Assembly: GCA_947568835.1 (NCBI GenBank)
Contig: OX387604.1
Span: 11,995,076 to 12,059,075 of the forward strand
Reading direction: 5' to 3'
Source: Protonemura montana
Taxonomy: Eukaryota > Arthropoda > Insecta > Plecoptera > Nemouridae
DNA: 64,000 bases
Part shown: piece after piece, positions 27,999-41,000 of the stretch
Position numbering within the stretch: position 1 is the first letter of the stretch
Layout: the number at the start of each line of letters is the position of its first letter
Translations under genes and position numbers: made by a program
The notes under the pieces: generated by a model
What the model was told of the DNA's origin: nothing
Seen by the model: only the letters and a program-made list of their open reading frames with translations
Database searches by the model: none

Positions 27999-30428
27999 CT
28001 ACGAAATGATTTTTTCTAAACATGACCTTGCTACAGAACCTATGTAAAACAAAAAAATACAGATTATTATTTAATTATATTATATATACATTTTTATTAG
28101 TTTCTGATTGAAAATAATTTCACTTCTTTAAAATGAGACTTCTATTCTGTAGACCCTCACCCTCTGCACTCCATGCTAGTACCCAGTGGTAGTGATTTTC
28201 TAGGCGTGCTGATTCTCGTCATAATTAGGATAATTTGGGTAAGTAAAAAAGCAAAATAATTGTGTTGGTAATTGCTATTACTTACTTTTTGGATAAGTTA
28301 GCTGTACTTCATTGTGAAAAGCACCGACCCTAATTCAGGCAGAAGGCGTACTAGGATAGAGCCAATAGGAACAGGTGGTCTCTTACCAGCTATCGCTTAT
28401 CTTGATCTGATAGTGAACCACGAGTATGACCAAAATCAGTTTCAAGGAGTAGAAATGTGTTTAATTGTAATGTATATAAATTCACAGACACGAAGGGTAG
28501 CACAAAGCATGTATTTTGAATACAAAGTAATTGTGTTTACATACACTGAACACCTACAAAGTCTGCATACTTGAAGCTGATTGATTAATTAGTAGGTGTC
28601 ATGGGTTTGTTGCTTGGATGAACTGCCACCTGCATGCATGCATAACTTTACAGACTAAATAGTAAACACAACTAACTTTATTTCACCCCACTAAAAGGTA
28701 GTTTTCCAAATGATGAGAGCACAATAACACACCAATCCTTCAAGAGAGAACCATTTTCAATATTATCCTTTGATATTGCAAAGGTAAGTATTGTAAGAGC
28801 AATAAGTTATTGAAACAATTCTTATACTTGAATGCACTAATTTCATTTGCCCGAGAAGGCTGCAGTGTGCATGGAAAATACACGGAATGAATTAATATCA
28901 ATAAGCCCACACACCTGTGACTCGAAACTGAATAAAACCTAGCCATGGCATTACTAGGTGAGCACATAAAGACCAAAAATAAATTATTGTCTGTCATGGC
29001 AAATACAATATAAATACATTTAGTTTTTTTTTTTAGCAAATTAAATACAAAAAATTGTTCAACTTCTCATAAAAATACACACACATTCCTATGAACTTCA
29101 GCATCAATACAAATAATTGAATAACCATTCAAAATGTGTCCGCGTGGTGCCAGACAAAGATTGGAAAGCCTACGCCAATGCAGCATATTGGGTTGTTCAA
29201 CACAATTAATGATGTATTCCTAAATTTCATTTTTCTCAAAGTGACATAAAACCTAATCAAAATAGGTCAAAAATGTGTATGAAAATTCTTGCGTTATAAG
29301 ACTCGAGGAATGCAAGTAATACCTTAATATTTGGCACTGGAATGTCAAAAATTGAGTATTCAATAGGAAGGATCGTAATTACCTATGCATGATTTGTGAG
29401 AATGTTAATGCCATTTTGGGTATCGACAGGAAAATAAATCTACAACATAAAAAAATGCATCACTTGGCATCCGTGTAATTTGCTTGCATGCTTCAAGAAT
29501 TTGTGATTTAGTTTTATCATACTGGAAAGAAATTAATTGCAATAGCCATAGGCCCCATCTTCACTTACATTAATTGTAGGTGGCAAACTATGAATATGAT
29601 AAGTTTTGTCTTATTAGCTTGGTATCACTAAGAAGGTATTCAAGACTTGAGCACAATTCCTCAAACGTGAAAGATTCACACTGGTAAAAATTGGTAATAA
29701 TTATTAAGATAAACTCGTATGCGTTTGGAATTTCCAAATTTATACCGTAAAATTGCACAAAAATGCAATTATTTTTGGCCATTTTATTTGGCGCATTCCC
29801 TTACAATATAAAATATACTGACACAGCGGTCAAGTCAATGAAATGGGACTAAAGCTGTCCCATTATTCTATCACAAGTACCGTGATGATTATCATGTAAG
29901 GGTAAATTTAAGCTGGCAATCCACAGCACTTGCAGCAAGAAACTCACAGTTCAGGAGATACATCTATGTCTAACATTACAAAGAAGAAAGTTAAGATAGA
30001 ACCTAGCTTATTTAAGTCCATGTAAAGGAAAATCATGCACAAGACTAGAATAATGAAATGTTCAGTTTAAAGCCATACTAATAAACATCATTATTTTCAT
30101 AATTAATGCACAATACCTCTCCTGTGTCACCTAAAAAATAATACGAAAGCAGTATTCCTACATCTGTTTTTTATCTGTTTTAAATATAAATTGAATGTAT
30201 ATCAATATACAAAATAGGTACTACTGGATTTTAAGTACCTACTGTTGCTAACTATGATTTCAATCCATTTCTCTACCGAATTTGGCCACTGTGCAGAAGA
30301 TATACACAACTACAACTGGAAAGTCTGGAATGAAATGTAAGCATTAGCTATCTCCATAGGTACATCATTGTTGGTAAAAAAATCATTTTTGATTGCATTC
30401 CTAATTATTAAGAACACTTTGAACATTG
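27999..30428. other. Intergenic region downstream of UFM1
   Basis: It begins with UFM1 3' untranslated sequence. I recognise no gene. A short piece at 28577-28603 resembles the terminus of the GATTGATTAGT repeat. The plus frame 28314-28574 and the minus frame 29588-29782 are open but show no known domain and are probably chance. Confidence 0.55.
30416..30428 (+). repeat. Direct repeat, left copy (probable target-site duplication)
   Basis: ACTTTGAACATTG, identical to 31395-31407. The two copies exactly bracket the palindromic tRNA-like composite, as expected if it was inserted as one unit. Confidence 0.75.
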
Positions 30429-30451
30429 GAAGGGGAGCTAGACTGGAAAAA

Positions 30452-30530
30452 TGTGCAACCGAATCGGGATACGAACCCGGGCCTCCTAATTGCCAGTAGG
30501 GTGCTCTACGAAATGAGCTACCTGGGCACA
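30452..30530 (-). repeat. tRNA-like SINE head 1
   Basis: Read on the minus strand it runs TGTGCCCAGGTAGCTCATTT then GTTCGTATCCC and ends near TTGCACA. The cloverleaf pattern fits tRNA with a loop reading CTGGCAA, but the acceptor stem is poor and CCA-proximal pairing is weak, so it is a derived element and not a working tRNA. Confidence 0.75.
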
Positions 30531-30793
30531 CATATTCCAGTTTTTGCTGGGTGGGATAAGAGAATCCCTCAAGGGGAAGAGGCCGAGGTGACTCGTAATG
30601 ATGAGTTCTAAGTAACTCTACGATGATACGCTAATTAAATGGCCACAGGACAGAATGTCTGTCTCCATTCCTTGAATCCTGTTTTTGTATCTCGAAAGAT
30701 TTGGGTTGTTGCAGAGTTTTTGGTTTTTCTGATGATTCCACTAGGGAGTTGAAACCAGCAAGCGATGGATGGAAGGGGAGCTAGACTGGAAAA

Positions 30794-30873
30794 ATGTGCA
30801 ACCAAATTGGGGTACGAACCCGGGCCTCCCAATTGCAGGTGGGGTACTCTACCAACTGGAGCTATCTAGGCAC
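30794..30873 (-). repeat. tRNA-like SINE head 2
   Basis: Minus-strand head with TAGCTCCAGTTGGTAGAGTA as the A-box region and GTTCGTACCCC as the B box. It sits next to the palindrome centre. Confidence 0.75.
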
Positions 30874-30904
30874 ACATAATCTGGAATATAAACTGTTTTT
30901 TTTT

Positions 30905-30975
30905 GTGCCTGGATAGCTCAGTTAAAAGAGTACCTGACCTGCAATTTGTTCGTATCCCAGTTCGGTTGCACATTT
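30905..30975 (+). repeat. tRNA-like SINE head 3
   Basis: Plus-strand head GTGCCTGGATAGCTCAGTTA with B box GTTCGTATCCC. It is shorter than the others, having lost the GGGAGGCCCGG segment, and faces head 2 across the centre. Confidence 0.7.
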
Positions 30976-31229
30976 TTTCACTTGCTGGTTTTAGCTGCTT
31001 GCTTGCTTCAGCTCCCTAGTGGAATCACCAGAAAAACCAAAAACCCTGCAACAACCCAAATCTGTCGAGTTACAAAACGGGATTCAAGGAATGGAGACAG
31101 ACATTCTGTTTTGTGGTCATTGAATTAGCATCTCATCTTAGAGTGGATAAGAACTCGTCATTACGAGTCACCTCGGCCTCTTCCCCCTTAAGGGAATCCC
31201 TTATCCCATCCGGCAAAAACTGGAATATG

Positions 31230-31310
31230 TGTACCCGGATAGCTCATTTGGTAGAGCACCCAACCGGCAGTTGGGAGGCCCGGGTTTGTATCCCGGTTTG
31301 GTTGCACATT
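31230..31310 (+). repeat. tRNA-like SINE head 4
   Basis: Best-preserved head: TAGCTCATTTGGTAGAGC, an anticodon-like stem CCCAA/TTGGG with loop CCGGCAG, and GGTTTGTATCCC. The loop would read GGC, an anticodon not normally used for alanine in animals, which again favours a SINE. Confidence 0.75.
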
Positions 31311-31394
31311 TTTCCAGTCCAGCTCCCCCTTCCATCCATTGCTTGCTGGTTTCAGCTCCCTAGTGAAAGCACCAGAAAAACCAAAAACCCGGTA

Positions 31395-31407
31395 ACTTTG
31401 AACATTG
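31395..31407 (+). repeat. Direct repeat, right copy (probable target-site duplication)
   Basis: ACTTTGAACATTG, identical to the left copy at 30416-30428. Confidence 0.75.
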
Positions 31408-32049
31408 TAGTTAAAAGTTTTTAAGTGACAACAACAACGGGCAGTGGTTAATGTAGCATTGGAGTGCAGTCAAGAACATTTGGTTAGTTTGCAAATGTCA
31501 CATTTAACTTGCCAGCAAACAATATACAACTAAAATAATAAACTAACTATTGCCTAAACTAACTACTAACTAACTGCATAACCTACATTATGCAATACTA
31601 TTTTGTGCAAATTGCCAATTAAATACTACCTATGCTTGTCTTTATCTTGCTCAAATATCAGCCTTTAAGCTTGATTGCTTATCATCCTCTCCTCATTCAC
31701 ACTAATTCTCTTTCCAAAATAGATGGCCCACAAAAGTAAACCCAGTGATAATCAAATCACATGAGTGTCACTGTTCAAGAGAAAGTCATTTTCAGTTGCA
31801 TTAAATTTCATTGAAACCAAAGATAATCAACAAAAAACAAAGGAAATAGCAAATAGTAATGTTTGACTATAATTGCAAGTTCACACAAAATTTAATTAAT
31901 AAAAATTTAAAAAAAAATTTAAATTTGGCTGCTCCACGTCGGAATTTTTTGGGAACAAACTGGGAAAACCTTCGCTAGAAGTTTTGCGTCATTTCAAGTG
32001 GTCCCGGTTGATGAATAGAGCTGATGGAGCTGTGTGCAGAGTGTGAGAA

Positions 32050-35000
32050 TCAATCCTCCTAGGATCATAAAAACGACAAAATTTTAATCAACAAGCAAAA
32101 ATGTAGTCACAGAAAATTAGACTGTAATCTAACAACGTTAATTTAAAGCGACTACACTTGTAAACAACCATCAATCTTTGTTGGGTTGAAAAAATATAAT
32201 ACACGTTCACGCTTCAAGTAATGCAGACCTACATTACTATCGTTCAGAAAAATTACTAGTTGGTTATTTCTATAATAAGTACATTTTTCCAATAGCTTTT
32301 TTAAGATTTTCTCTATCCCTTTCCTAACCATTTAGACCATCTCACATAATATGTAATTTACAAGCTACGCTGAACCAGACTTTTATTAAATGAAACCGAA
32401 GGGTTTAGATTAATAAAAAATTTTAAGCTTTTCAAGATTACCAAATTTTCAAGATAGAAGCATCATAAAGTTAAGTTAGCAGGTTCTGTTTTTAGATTAT
32501 TTTAACTTTAGGCATGCAGACCCCATTGCAAATATGGGTTCATCTACCACTGTGATGCCAGTAACAGAGCATTATATATTAACACGGTTATTTCATGAAA
32601 CAATACGCACCCAAAAACTCACAGATGTGAAAATTCTTGGAAATTCTCCAGCTTTGGGAAATTATCCTGCAAATGGATCTTATTGCAAAACTGATAATGC
32701 TATGCTAGTTGAAGCGTAATCACCTCAGATACTATCACGGAGAAATATCTTGTAATTTGATATTCATTACTTCAAAGAAAAAAAGCATGTGCATGCCTCG
32801 CTTACCCATTCTTTTTCGTCAACTCCCTCCATTTCATCTTGCTCGAGCCGCAAGTTAACCTCCATCCGGTTGCTAACAGCTCTCTGAATCTGGGCAAGAA
32901 TTAAAAAAATTAGGCATACTTAGAAAAAAAAAACAATAGACAGTACCTAAGCACAAACTACACAGTACTTCAAACCTGCCTAAGAACCTGTGTTTTGGCA
33001 TCTGGAATAGACTAAACCAAAGAAAATCAGTTTTAATAAATGGTGTGGGGAAGTGTGTGGGCCGGGGGCACTTTTAATCTTAAACTGAGGTGACAACACC
33101 TAGCTATGCCACTTCACTCAAAAACCCCACTCACTGGCATGAGTAAAAAATGGGTTTCCTTTAACCATAAATTAATGAGGTACAGATATTTAAAATCAAT
33201 GTTAAATGTATGTCGTGAACTGGAGGCTGCGATTGCCCAAGTTCCGCATTTTGTTATGTTGCGACGCTAGTCTCGCTCTCGCTGCACACGGTTACCCTAT
33301 GGAGGAAATTATTGTTATTGTTAAGTTATTGCAAGTCAGTTCGAATCGGTTATTGAAAACCCACATTGTATAATTACAAATGACTTCTTCTGATTTGCAT
33401 ATTTAAAGCGTTGCCATATCATGCACACTTAATCAATTTGTGTAGTCACCAGACCTTTATTATCATAGTTGTAATTTTGATGACAGGTAGAGTGTCACAC
33501 TCATTTTGTTAAGATGAGATTGAGTGGAAGGAAAGAAAACCCAGATCATGTTGTATTAAAGTTGTGTAGTCCATGCATGACTCAGAAAACGGTCCACTAA
33601 AAAAGTTACAGTCCCAAGTAGGTATCATATAAAACAGCGTCGGGAAGAGAGATTGGTACCGAGCAAATGCCATGTGCTTGCCTAAATAACAAGCCAGTTG
33701 CCTAATCCGTCGGGTCTCGTCACAGATGCTTAAAAAATCGATCAATGTTTGTAAGCATGTCATTTTATGTTTGATGGCAGCAAATCTCCATTGCCTTCGT
33801 GATACCAGGGTTACTGTTTTAGCCATCGAAATCTTTCCCGCTGTACCAAAATAATCGACATTCCCGTTTTTGTTATTGCCAAAAATAAATAAAGTTGGTA
33901 ACTTGGTAAATTGGTAAATTGGTAAAATAAAATAATTGGTAACTTGCCTGGACAAGTAACCAAGCCAAAAGTTCGGAAGTTTGGTAGATCGACTACCTTG
34001 ATTGGGAAATAACATAACCACGTATTCTTTTCTCTAAGACATAACCCATTAATAGATCAAATGATAAAGCTGAGTAAAGGGGCACAAAACACGTTTTGGT
34101 CACTTTGCAGTTTCAGATTGACTAATGTATTAAACAAACAAATCCAAGTTTTATTTTTTTAATTTCGAATGTAAACACGTTAGGGAGATATTATCACGCC
34201 ACGCTGCATTCGCGATGACGTCATTGGCCCTAGAGCGTCATTGGTCGCCACATGGGTGGCATGCGCAAGTTTATGATCTATATTTGTCACTACATATTGC
34301 TCAGTTTCATTCTATCCATCATTGAGGAAGGGTGTAAAGAGTACTTCTAGTCGATCGTGTTATATCGATCGATTTTACAATGCCTCAGTGCTCGTATTAC
34401 GGCTGTTACAGTACCAATAAATCAGTACCTCGTCGAACATAACTTGGCACATGTGCATCTTTCGAAATCACTCAGCATCGGCTTGCATAGTCCACATTTG
34501 GACCAGAAATTATTGTTCTTACGGCCTGCTTATGCATGTAATGTGGTATCGTCCTCACCCACTAAAACTACACTGTCAATAACACTTTCTTCATACTCAG
34601 AAAATAAAAATTACGTGTTTTTCTGTCACCTGTTGTAAACACACTGACTGCATTTTGTGTTTATTTAATGTGTTGGAGGCAGAATCAATAAAAATAGATC
34701 TATGTGACATTTTAAAAGCATTTTTGTTGAGCGTGGTGCGATCGGCCGAAAAACACACACAAACCGCTTATCGCCGAACCGCGCTGTTATATGTCAAGAG
34801 ACACAAGACATGGCCGAGGACGTCACGTTTGAGTGAGAGCTATAACGCATTTGAAATTTAAAAAATCATAGCTCGGCAACGAAATTTTAGTATTTTTTGC
34901 GGTTTTCACTAAAACTTGTAGAAAAGAACACTGCATCTGCTAAAATCGGGTTGTGAATGCCTTTCAGAAAACATTTTTTCTCTCAATGTTGGAAATGTAG

Positions 35001-38000
35001 TAACAGAGAAATGTGTCTCTTAGACAGACAACAATGGAAGTTTTTTAGTTTTTCTTGTATCTTCAAAATTACATATTTTTACCATTGGGGTGAACTGGAA
35101 ATATTTACAATTTGCGAAGAAACCATTTTGTGGACATCGCGGATCCTCATTTTACTGAGCAAGCCAGCTACTGATAACGAAACTGGTTTATCAGAAGAGT
35201 TTCAGGCCCACGGCACGTAGTGACATTTTATGTGCCCGAGTCAATTTGTCCCGTTCAATTGCAACGCTGCATCTGTCGCAAAACACAGTTGTTTGACAAT
35301 CGATTCAAATTGATTGAATTTCAAGGAGTTTCCATTTACCCCACTAGGTAACCCGTCTGCATTTAACCTAGCGAGACTAGCTCGCAACACAACAAGATCC
35401 GGAACTTAGCCAATGGCAGCCTCTATTGCGCGCCCTGCGTTTAACATCAAGATGAAAAATCTCAACACTCAAATTCAAAAAAATTAAATTCTAGCATAGT
35501 TGCAGAGCTTACTTGTTCTTGTTTTTCCTTAGTAGCTCCCGAAATGTCGGCGTTCCATCCGAGCCGATTAAACGGTTGCTGTGCACCGGAGAAACTGCCT
35601 GGCCCAGTGGACTTGCCAGTAGGCTGCTTGTCAATCAACTGGGTTCCAGATACTGCAAAAGAAAAGGAATGTTATGAAATGCATGCAAAAAATTCCATTC
35701 CTGTTTAATGTTGAAATCCTTGAGCCCTTATGGGTTCTGAACCACTTGCCAAGTCATGGCATTCCTGATTGGTGTTCACCTGAGTGCACTCAGTAAGGGC
35801 TGGTGCAACCAGCCAAAGATTGCTTTCTGAAACGTACAGGATGTACTGACTCCACTAGGTCTCCAGTGAAATCTACTAAACAAATTAGATCCAGTTACTC
35901 TTAGACAACCAATTGCAATGGAGACTGAAATTCCAATAGATAACCTGGTGAAATTACTTTTTCCAGGACCAATAACATGTTCATTTTGGTAAAGTACCGA
36001 TGATTTTCTTAAAAGGCAGCATTACTTCAAAGTTTGGATTTCCTTATAGGGCCTACTTATATGGGATAAAAACTAATAGATGACTTACAGTTTTCCATTC
36101 CGTCTGGTTTCAGGGAGACTCGAGGCTGCTGCTCGTTTATGCCACTGAACCAGCGGTCGCTGGTCACCACTGGTGTCCATGTGTTTTTTGTTGGTGGGAA
36201 CAAGTCATCTTGGAAAAGCTCGCTCTGAAAATGGTGCAAAGATGTAAAAAATGTTTATAGTAAAAAGAGGTTATAAGCTGAATTCTGCTTTGAATTACAT
36301 CACTAACACACATAGAAACAGCATGTTTTTTGTTTGTTTGAACTAACTGTGCCATGGGGCTTGGAAAAATGTAGTAGACAGCAAAAATATGAAATGAGAT
36401 GAAAAATAGTACGTGTCATGGCCACCAATTTTAATTTGCCAAGGGACTTATAAGACACAAAAAAATCAAGAAAAAAGAATGGTCGTGAGCAAATATGAAG
36501 GCATTTATTAACCTTGATTCTGGGCACAGTGAAAGACATCGGTTCGATGACGTTGTTGGAGAGCCGCAGCGCACGGGCAAACTCGACTGCAGCAACGTCA
36601 CATTCGTTTTTAGGCAGGAACGACAGACCTTGGTGTAAGACAGAGCTTCTATACGCACTCAAAGCGCAGAGGAAAGGCGCTTCTTCTGTCACCTCATATG
36701 CGTAAATTGTGGAATCACCCTTAATAAAGAAACAAACAACATAACATCAATCAGAGTTTCTACACTTCCTTTCCTCATAATTCCCCAGTTGCAAGGTTTC
36801 TGGGTCCAAAATAAAAGAGGGGCTAGCCAATCGTAATTCCAATGAAAGTGGCGTGGAGTGAATCCTTTTAAATTTCTAGCTTCTCAAGGTTTTGCACAAA
36901 ATGAGTAAGAAATTAATCTGCATTCAATTACTTTCAAGGTGATTTTAAAACAGTCAGAAAAAATGTGTAAAACTTTTTCTCTTATCTGATTTGCTGGAGT
37001 TGTTAATGTGGCTTCAACAATTACTTCTAACAATAAAAGACAGGCGCTTATTTTGTAGCTTGCTATTTGCTAATTTCTCTGCAACCCATCAAAAGATCAA
37101 ATTAGTCGCACAGTCCTGATGATAAACTCTTCACTCACCCGGCCGGTAAGGAAGAGAGTTGAGCTGTCTTCATCATAGAATGGGATAAGAATTGCTGGTG
37201 AAACATCAAGCCCAACAGTATTCAATGGTGTGTTGAGATCTGCATAGCTGAATACTTGGATCTGCCGTTCGGATACCCTAAAATAAACGTTGATCAGCGA
37301 CCAATAAAGAATGTGTGTCCTTTCATGAAACTTGTCCAATTACTTTTCCTAACTTACTTGTCAAAACCTAGAACCACTATAAAATGTCCTTCTAGGGCCC
37401 AGACTACCCTCGCGCCTCGAGAACCTACGGGCCCTTTGCCTTCTCGTATCGGAGAGCGACTGGTCCGGGGATCATAAATGCGTATTTTTGAGTCGCGGCT
37501 CACGGTGGCAAGGTATACCCCGCAAGGGCTCCAGGCCATACAAAAAATCTACAAAAAAGCATACATTTCTCAATTAGCAAAATTTTTGTCCAAGCTGGAG
37601 TCATGGTAAGAAATGATAAATCAAAGTATTTTACATGTAGACATCTATAGACAGATATACATATATAGACAGATAGATGATCAATACATAAAGATGGGTC
37701 TCACGTGGTCTGTATGCCCCTCAAGTAAGATTCTTTCGGTGCCCTTAGCCAGATCCCATATTCGGATGGTCATGTCAAATGCAGCAGATGCGAGCACATC
37801 AGAGGCCAATGGATGGAATTTGATCGAATAAATTTTTTCGGAGTGTCCGCCTGCTAGCTCAACAGCAGGAGTGTTGGTTGGCTCTGTCAGACCAGTTTCC
37901 GGTATAAGCCATAGACGGATCACTCCATCGTCGCATCCTGAAAAGATACAAAAAATTCAGTCAATTAAGGAGGATTGGGCAAGCGTTTGATTGTTTGTTT

Positions 38001-41000
38001 GTTTATTTATTGTTTTTACAAAATACATTGTTTAACAATATAGCAAGACTTATTACTAATTATAAACTAGGTGATACAGAAACCCAAGAAAGGCACTTGT
38101 ACTGCACCTACCCACAGATCTTTTGTGACATGTTTACAATCCAAAAACGGCAAAATCACGACAGAGCAAAATCCAAAATCTGATAATGTATTTCAGAGAC
38201 ACTGAAAAAGCTTTGTTTTGTAACTCACCGACAGCGAGTCTTGCGGTATTGAATGGATCCCAGGAGAAGTCCATAACATTCGTTCCTTGAACGAGTGTCG
38301 GGATAACCCCATCAGGCAGCTTCCCTGTCTTGTTCAGCTCAAATATGGCTATCTTTCCTCCTGGGCCTTCAAGTGGGACGGCCACACGGTGACGATTGGC
38401 GTGGAAACCGTCGCACTCCCCAGAGATTTGGCGGCTGACATTGCGCACATTTTCTATGTGAGTCGATTTATGCAGGGGTGTACCCTTAAGATGACGGAAC
38501 TTCGATACGCGTCCTGTAAAAGAAAAAGAAAACATCAACGCAAGTGAGAGCATCCTTAAAAATCTAGAAAATAAATCAAATTACTATTTTTTATCCATAG
38601 TAAACTAGCATCAAGAAAGTCGGTTACCAGGATACGATCGGGAACCTCCTGAATGCGAGGCATACAAGCTCTCACTACACCACTGTGCTTGATAAAGTGG
38701 TTTTATTACCATGCAAAGAGTTTTTAAATCTACTAATCAATATACTCACCAAAGACCGTAGAGGTGCGCTTGGGAGTTGGTGTTGTAGTCACCTCCTTAA
38801 AATCTCCTTGTTTAGGATGTTCTAGGGATTGTTGGCGCTGTAAAGGGTTAGGTTTGGTAGGACTATCCTCTCGCAGCTCGTTCTTAAAAAGAATGAGCAT
38901 ACATTTCAACAACAGCGCTTCATACAAGCATGATAAAATGGCATAGTTGATTGACATTCAAGTAACAACAAAGTAAAAATTACCTTTAACGAGTCCTTTC
39001 GTCTAAGTGGAGTTGGGCTGGTGGTATTTAACTTTTTATCATCTTGTACAGACATGGAACGATTCTCATACAAACGACGACGATCGGCAATTGATGAACG
39101 CTGAACCGACATTCGTTCAAAGTCTCCCAGCTTGTCATCATCATCAGCTTTTGCGCCTGCGGCATCGACCTCCGACCCCGCATTCTCAGCCTCGAAGAGT
39201 TTACGTCTCTCAGCAGTTGTAGGGGTCCGTGCCTTTTCGTTGGGGCTGTAATCCTCTTCTGCAGGGGATTCTGCCTGTGCCTCAAATTCAAATTCGAGTT
39301 CAGAATTTGCACTCTTCTCCCACTTTGTGGGCGATGCCGCCTTTTCGAAGGTTTCAATCGCAGTTTTTACTGGGGACTTCGGAGGTTCATCCGCTTGATA
39401 TTCGCCAATATCAGGTGAGGTGTTACCTGCTCCCATACTGAACAACTTGCCAGAACCATTTAAGCTGCTCAGCATGCCCAGGGAGGGGGGTGCTGATGGG
39501 CCACAATCCACATAGAGCTCCGGTTTCGGATATTCAGACTCCCCGTTGCCTCTTTTCGGGGCAGAAAAAGGCTTGGGACCCAGACGAGGCTGTTGGAACG
39601 AATTTTAAAACTCATTAGAACCTTTGATAAGTTTACATTTATGAAAACGTTGTGTCAAAAGTGTTTCAAAAAGATTTTTTACAGAACACAATTTATGGAT
39701 TTCTAAATATTTCATAGAAATGTACAATATTATTTTCAAGTTTGGTAACATTTAGAGCTATTCAGAAAAAAAATTTCAGCAATATTAGTCAATAATTCGT
39801 CAAGTTTGGAGAATATGCTCGTTTGTAACCTTGTCCTTCAACATTGAAGGTTCTTGGTTATTTCTCAAATATGGCAAGTTTTAGAACATTAGAACAGTTT
39901 TATGACAAACATTAGAATTTATTGGGTAAAAGAAGTGTGCAAAAATATGGCAAAATACATTATAAGTTAAGCAGAAAGAAAACACATTCGGAAAGAACTA
40001 ACGTTTACGCAGAGGGCAGTCAAGAGATGCAGGTAGAAAAAAACTAGACCTATGGTATACAAGTACTTATAACTGAAAATTGCACAGTGAAATTATGATT
40101 ATTTACTTAATCACTAGGACGTAAAATGTACTTCTTTTCCCTGATTTTTGTTGTTGTTGTCATTGCACAGGCTGTTAACAAAAAAAGTGGTGAAGGAAAT
40201 AAAACTTCATTTGAACAAAGTATAGAACCTAGCATGCACAGGCAGACAGGTAAACCTATACCTATTAAGGCACCTGATCGAACTGAAGAAAAGAAGCAAC
40301 TTTGCCTAAGTCACTCGACATGTACCTGCATGATGGAACTATAACCTCAAAAAACTTATGAATTATGGTGTTCAATACAAAATAGTTAACAAAAGGTTGA
40401 AAACAAACAAACCATAATACGTAATAGAAATTATAATGACAATATTTTCTTCAAAAATATCAGTGCTAAATTTAGCCCATGATCGAATCTTATTATACGT
40501 AGACGAATGGATTCTTTCCAGGGATTCAGTATTTATGTCGAAAGAAGTTTGTCCAGGTCTTTGACCATAAAATGGAACAAACATAATCTGCTGAGGTCTG
40601 TGCTATACTGGACATCATACAGTAATATCCAAAAATGTATTACTAGGCAATAATTGTTATTGTACGAAAAATCTCAAGATGGAGTCAGAAAGCTAAAAAA
40701 AACAATTAGAAGGCATTTGATGAGTCCTACTTGATAATTTGGATCAAAAATCGTGTGAATCGGTTTTACAGTTTCTGTAAGGGAGTTTTTATGTTGTTGG
40801 TTATGGATACTCTGGGAGCCTCTCCTCCCGCCGTGGCAATGATGATATAATATTTTATATGAAACGAACATTGCGGTGGTAATAAATACGGTTAAAATAG
40901 TACTCGATACCTTAGATTCCAGAGGGTCCATTCTTAAGTTAATTCATCTTCCTTGACCGTAGAGGCAACTTCTAAAAAACAATATGGATGACAGATACCG

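Larger units (their letters stand above)
30429..31394. mobile_element. Palindromic composite of tRNA-derived SINE units
   Basis: Two long arms in inverted orientation (about 30429-30890 and 30900-31394) meet near 30895. Each arm carries two tRNA-like heads separated by about 235 bp of shared body sequence, with landmarks such as GGAATGGAGACAGACATTCT and CACCTCGGCCTCTTCCCCC in the right arm and their complements in the left. The heads contain A-box-like TAGCTCATTTGGTAGAGC and B-box-like GGTTTGTATCC motifs for RNA polymerase III. The left arm ends about 75 bp earlier than the right. A 13-bp direct repeat flanks the whole. It encodes no protein, so it is non-autonomous. Confidence 0.8.
32807..35512 (-). 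other. Large intron near the 3' end of pod1
   Basis: A 2.6-kb intron (32890-35512) between the exon ending EKQEQ and the exon coding the acidic tail. The window of this entry also covers that small exon at 32806-32889. It contains a TTGGTAAA-type tandem repeat, a 170-codon minus frame without recognised domain, and a promoter-like segment with a THAP-like start described separately. Confidence 0.6.

Noticed and set aside
30452-31310. Four genuine tRNA genes
   Set aside because: Heads have A- and B-box-like motifs but poor acceptor stems, differ from each other, carry shared SINE body sequence, and have a GGC-type loop unusual for animal tRNA-Ala.
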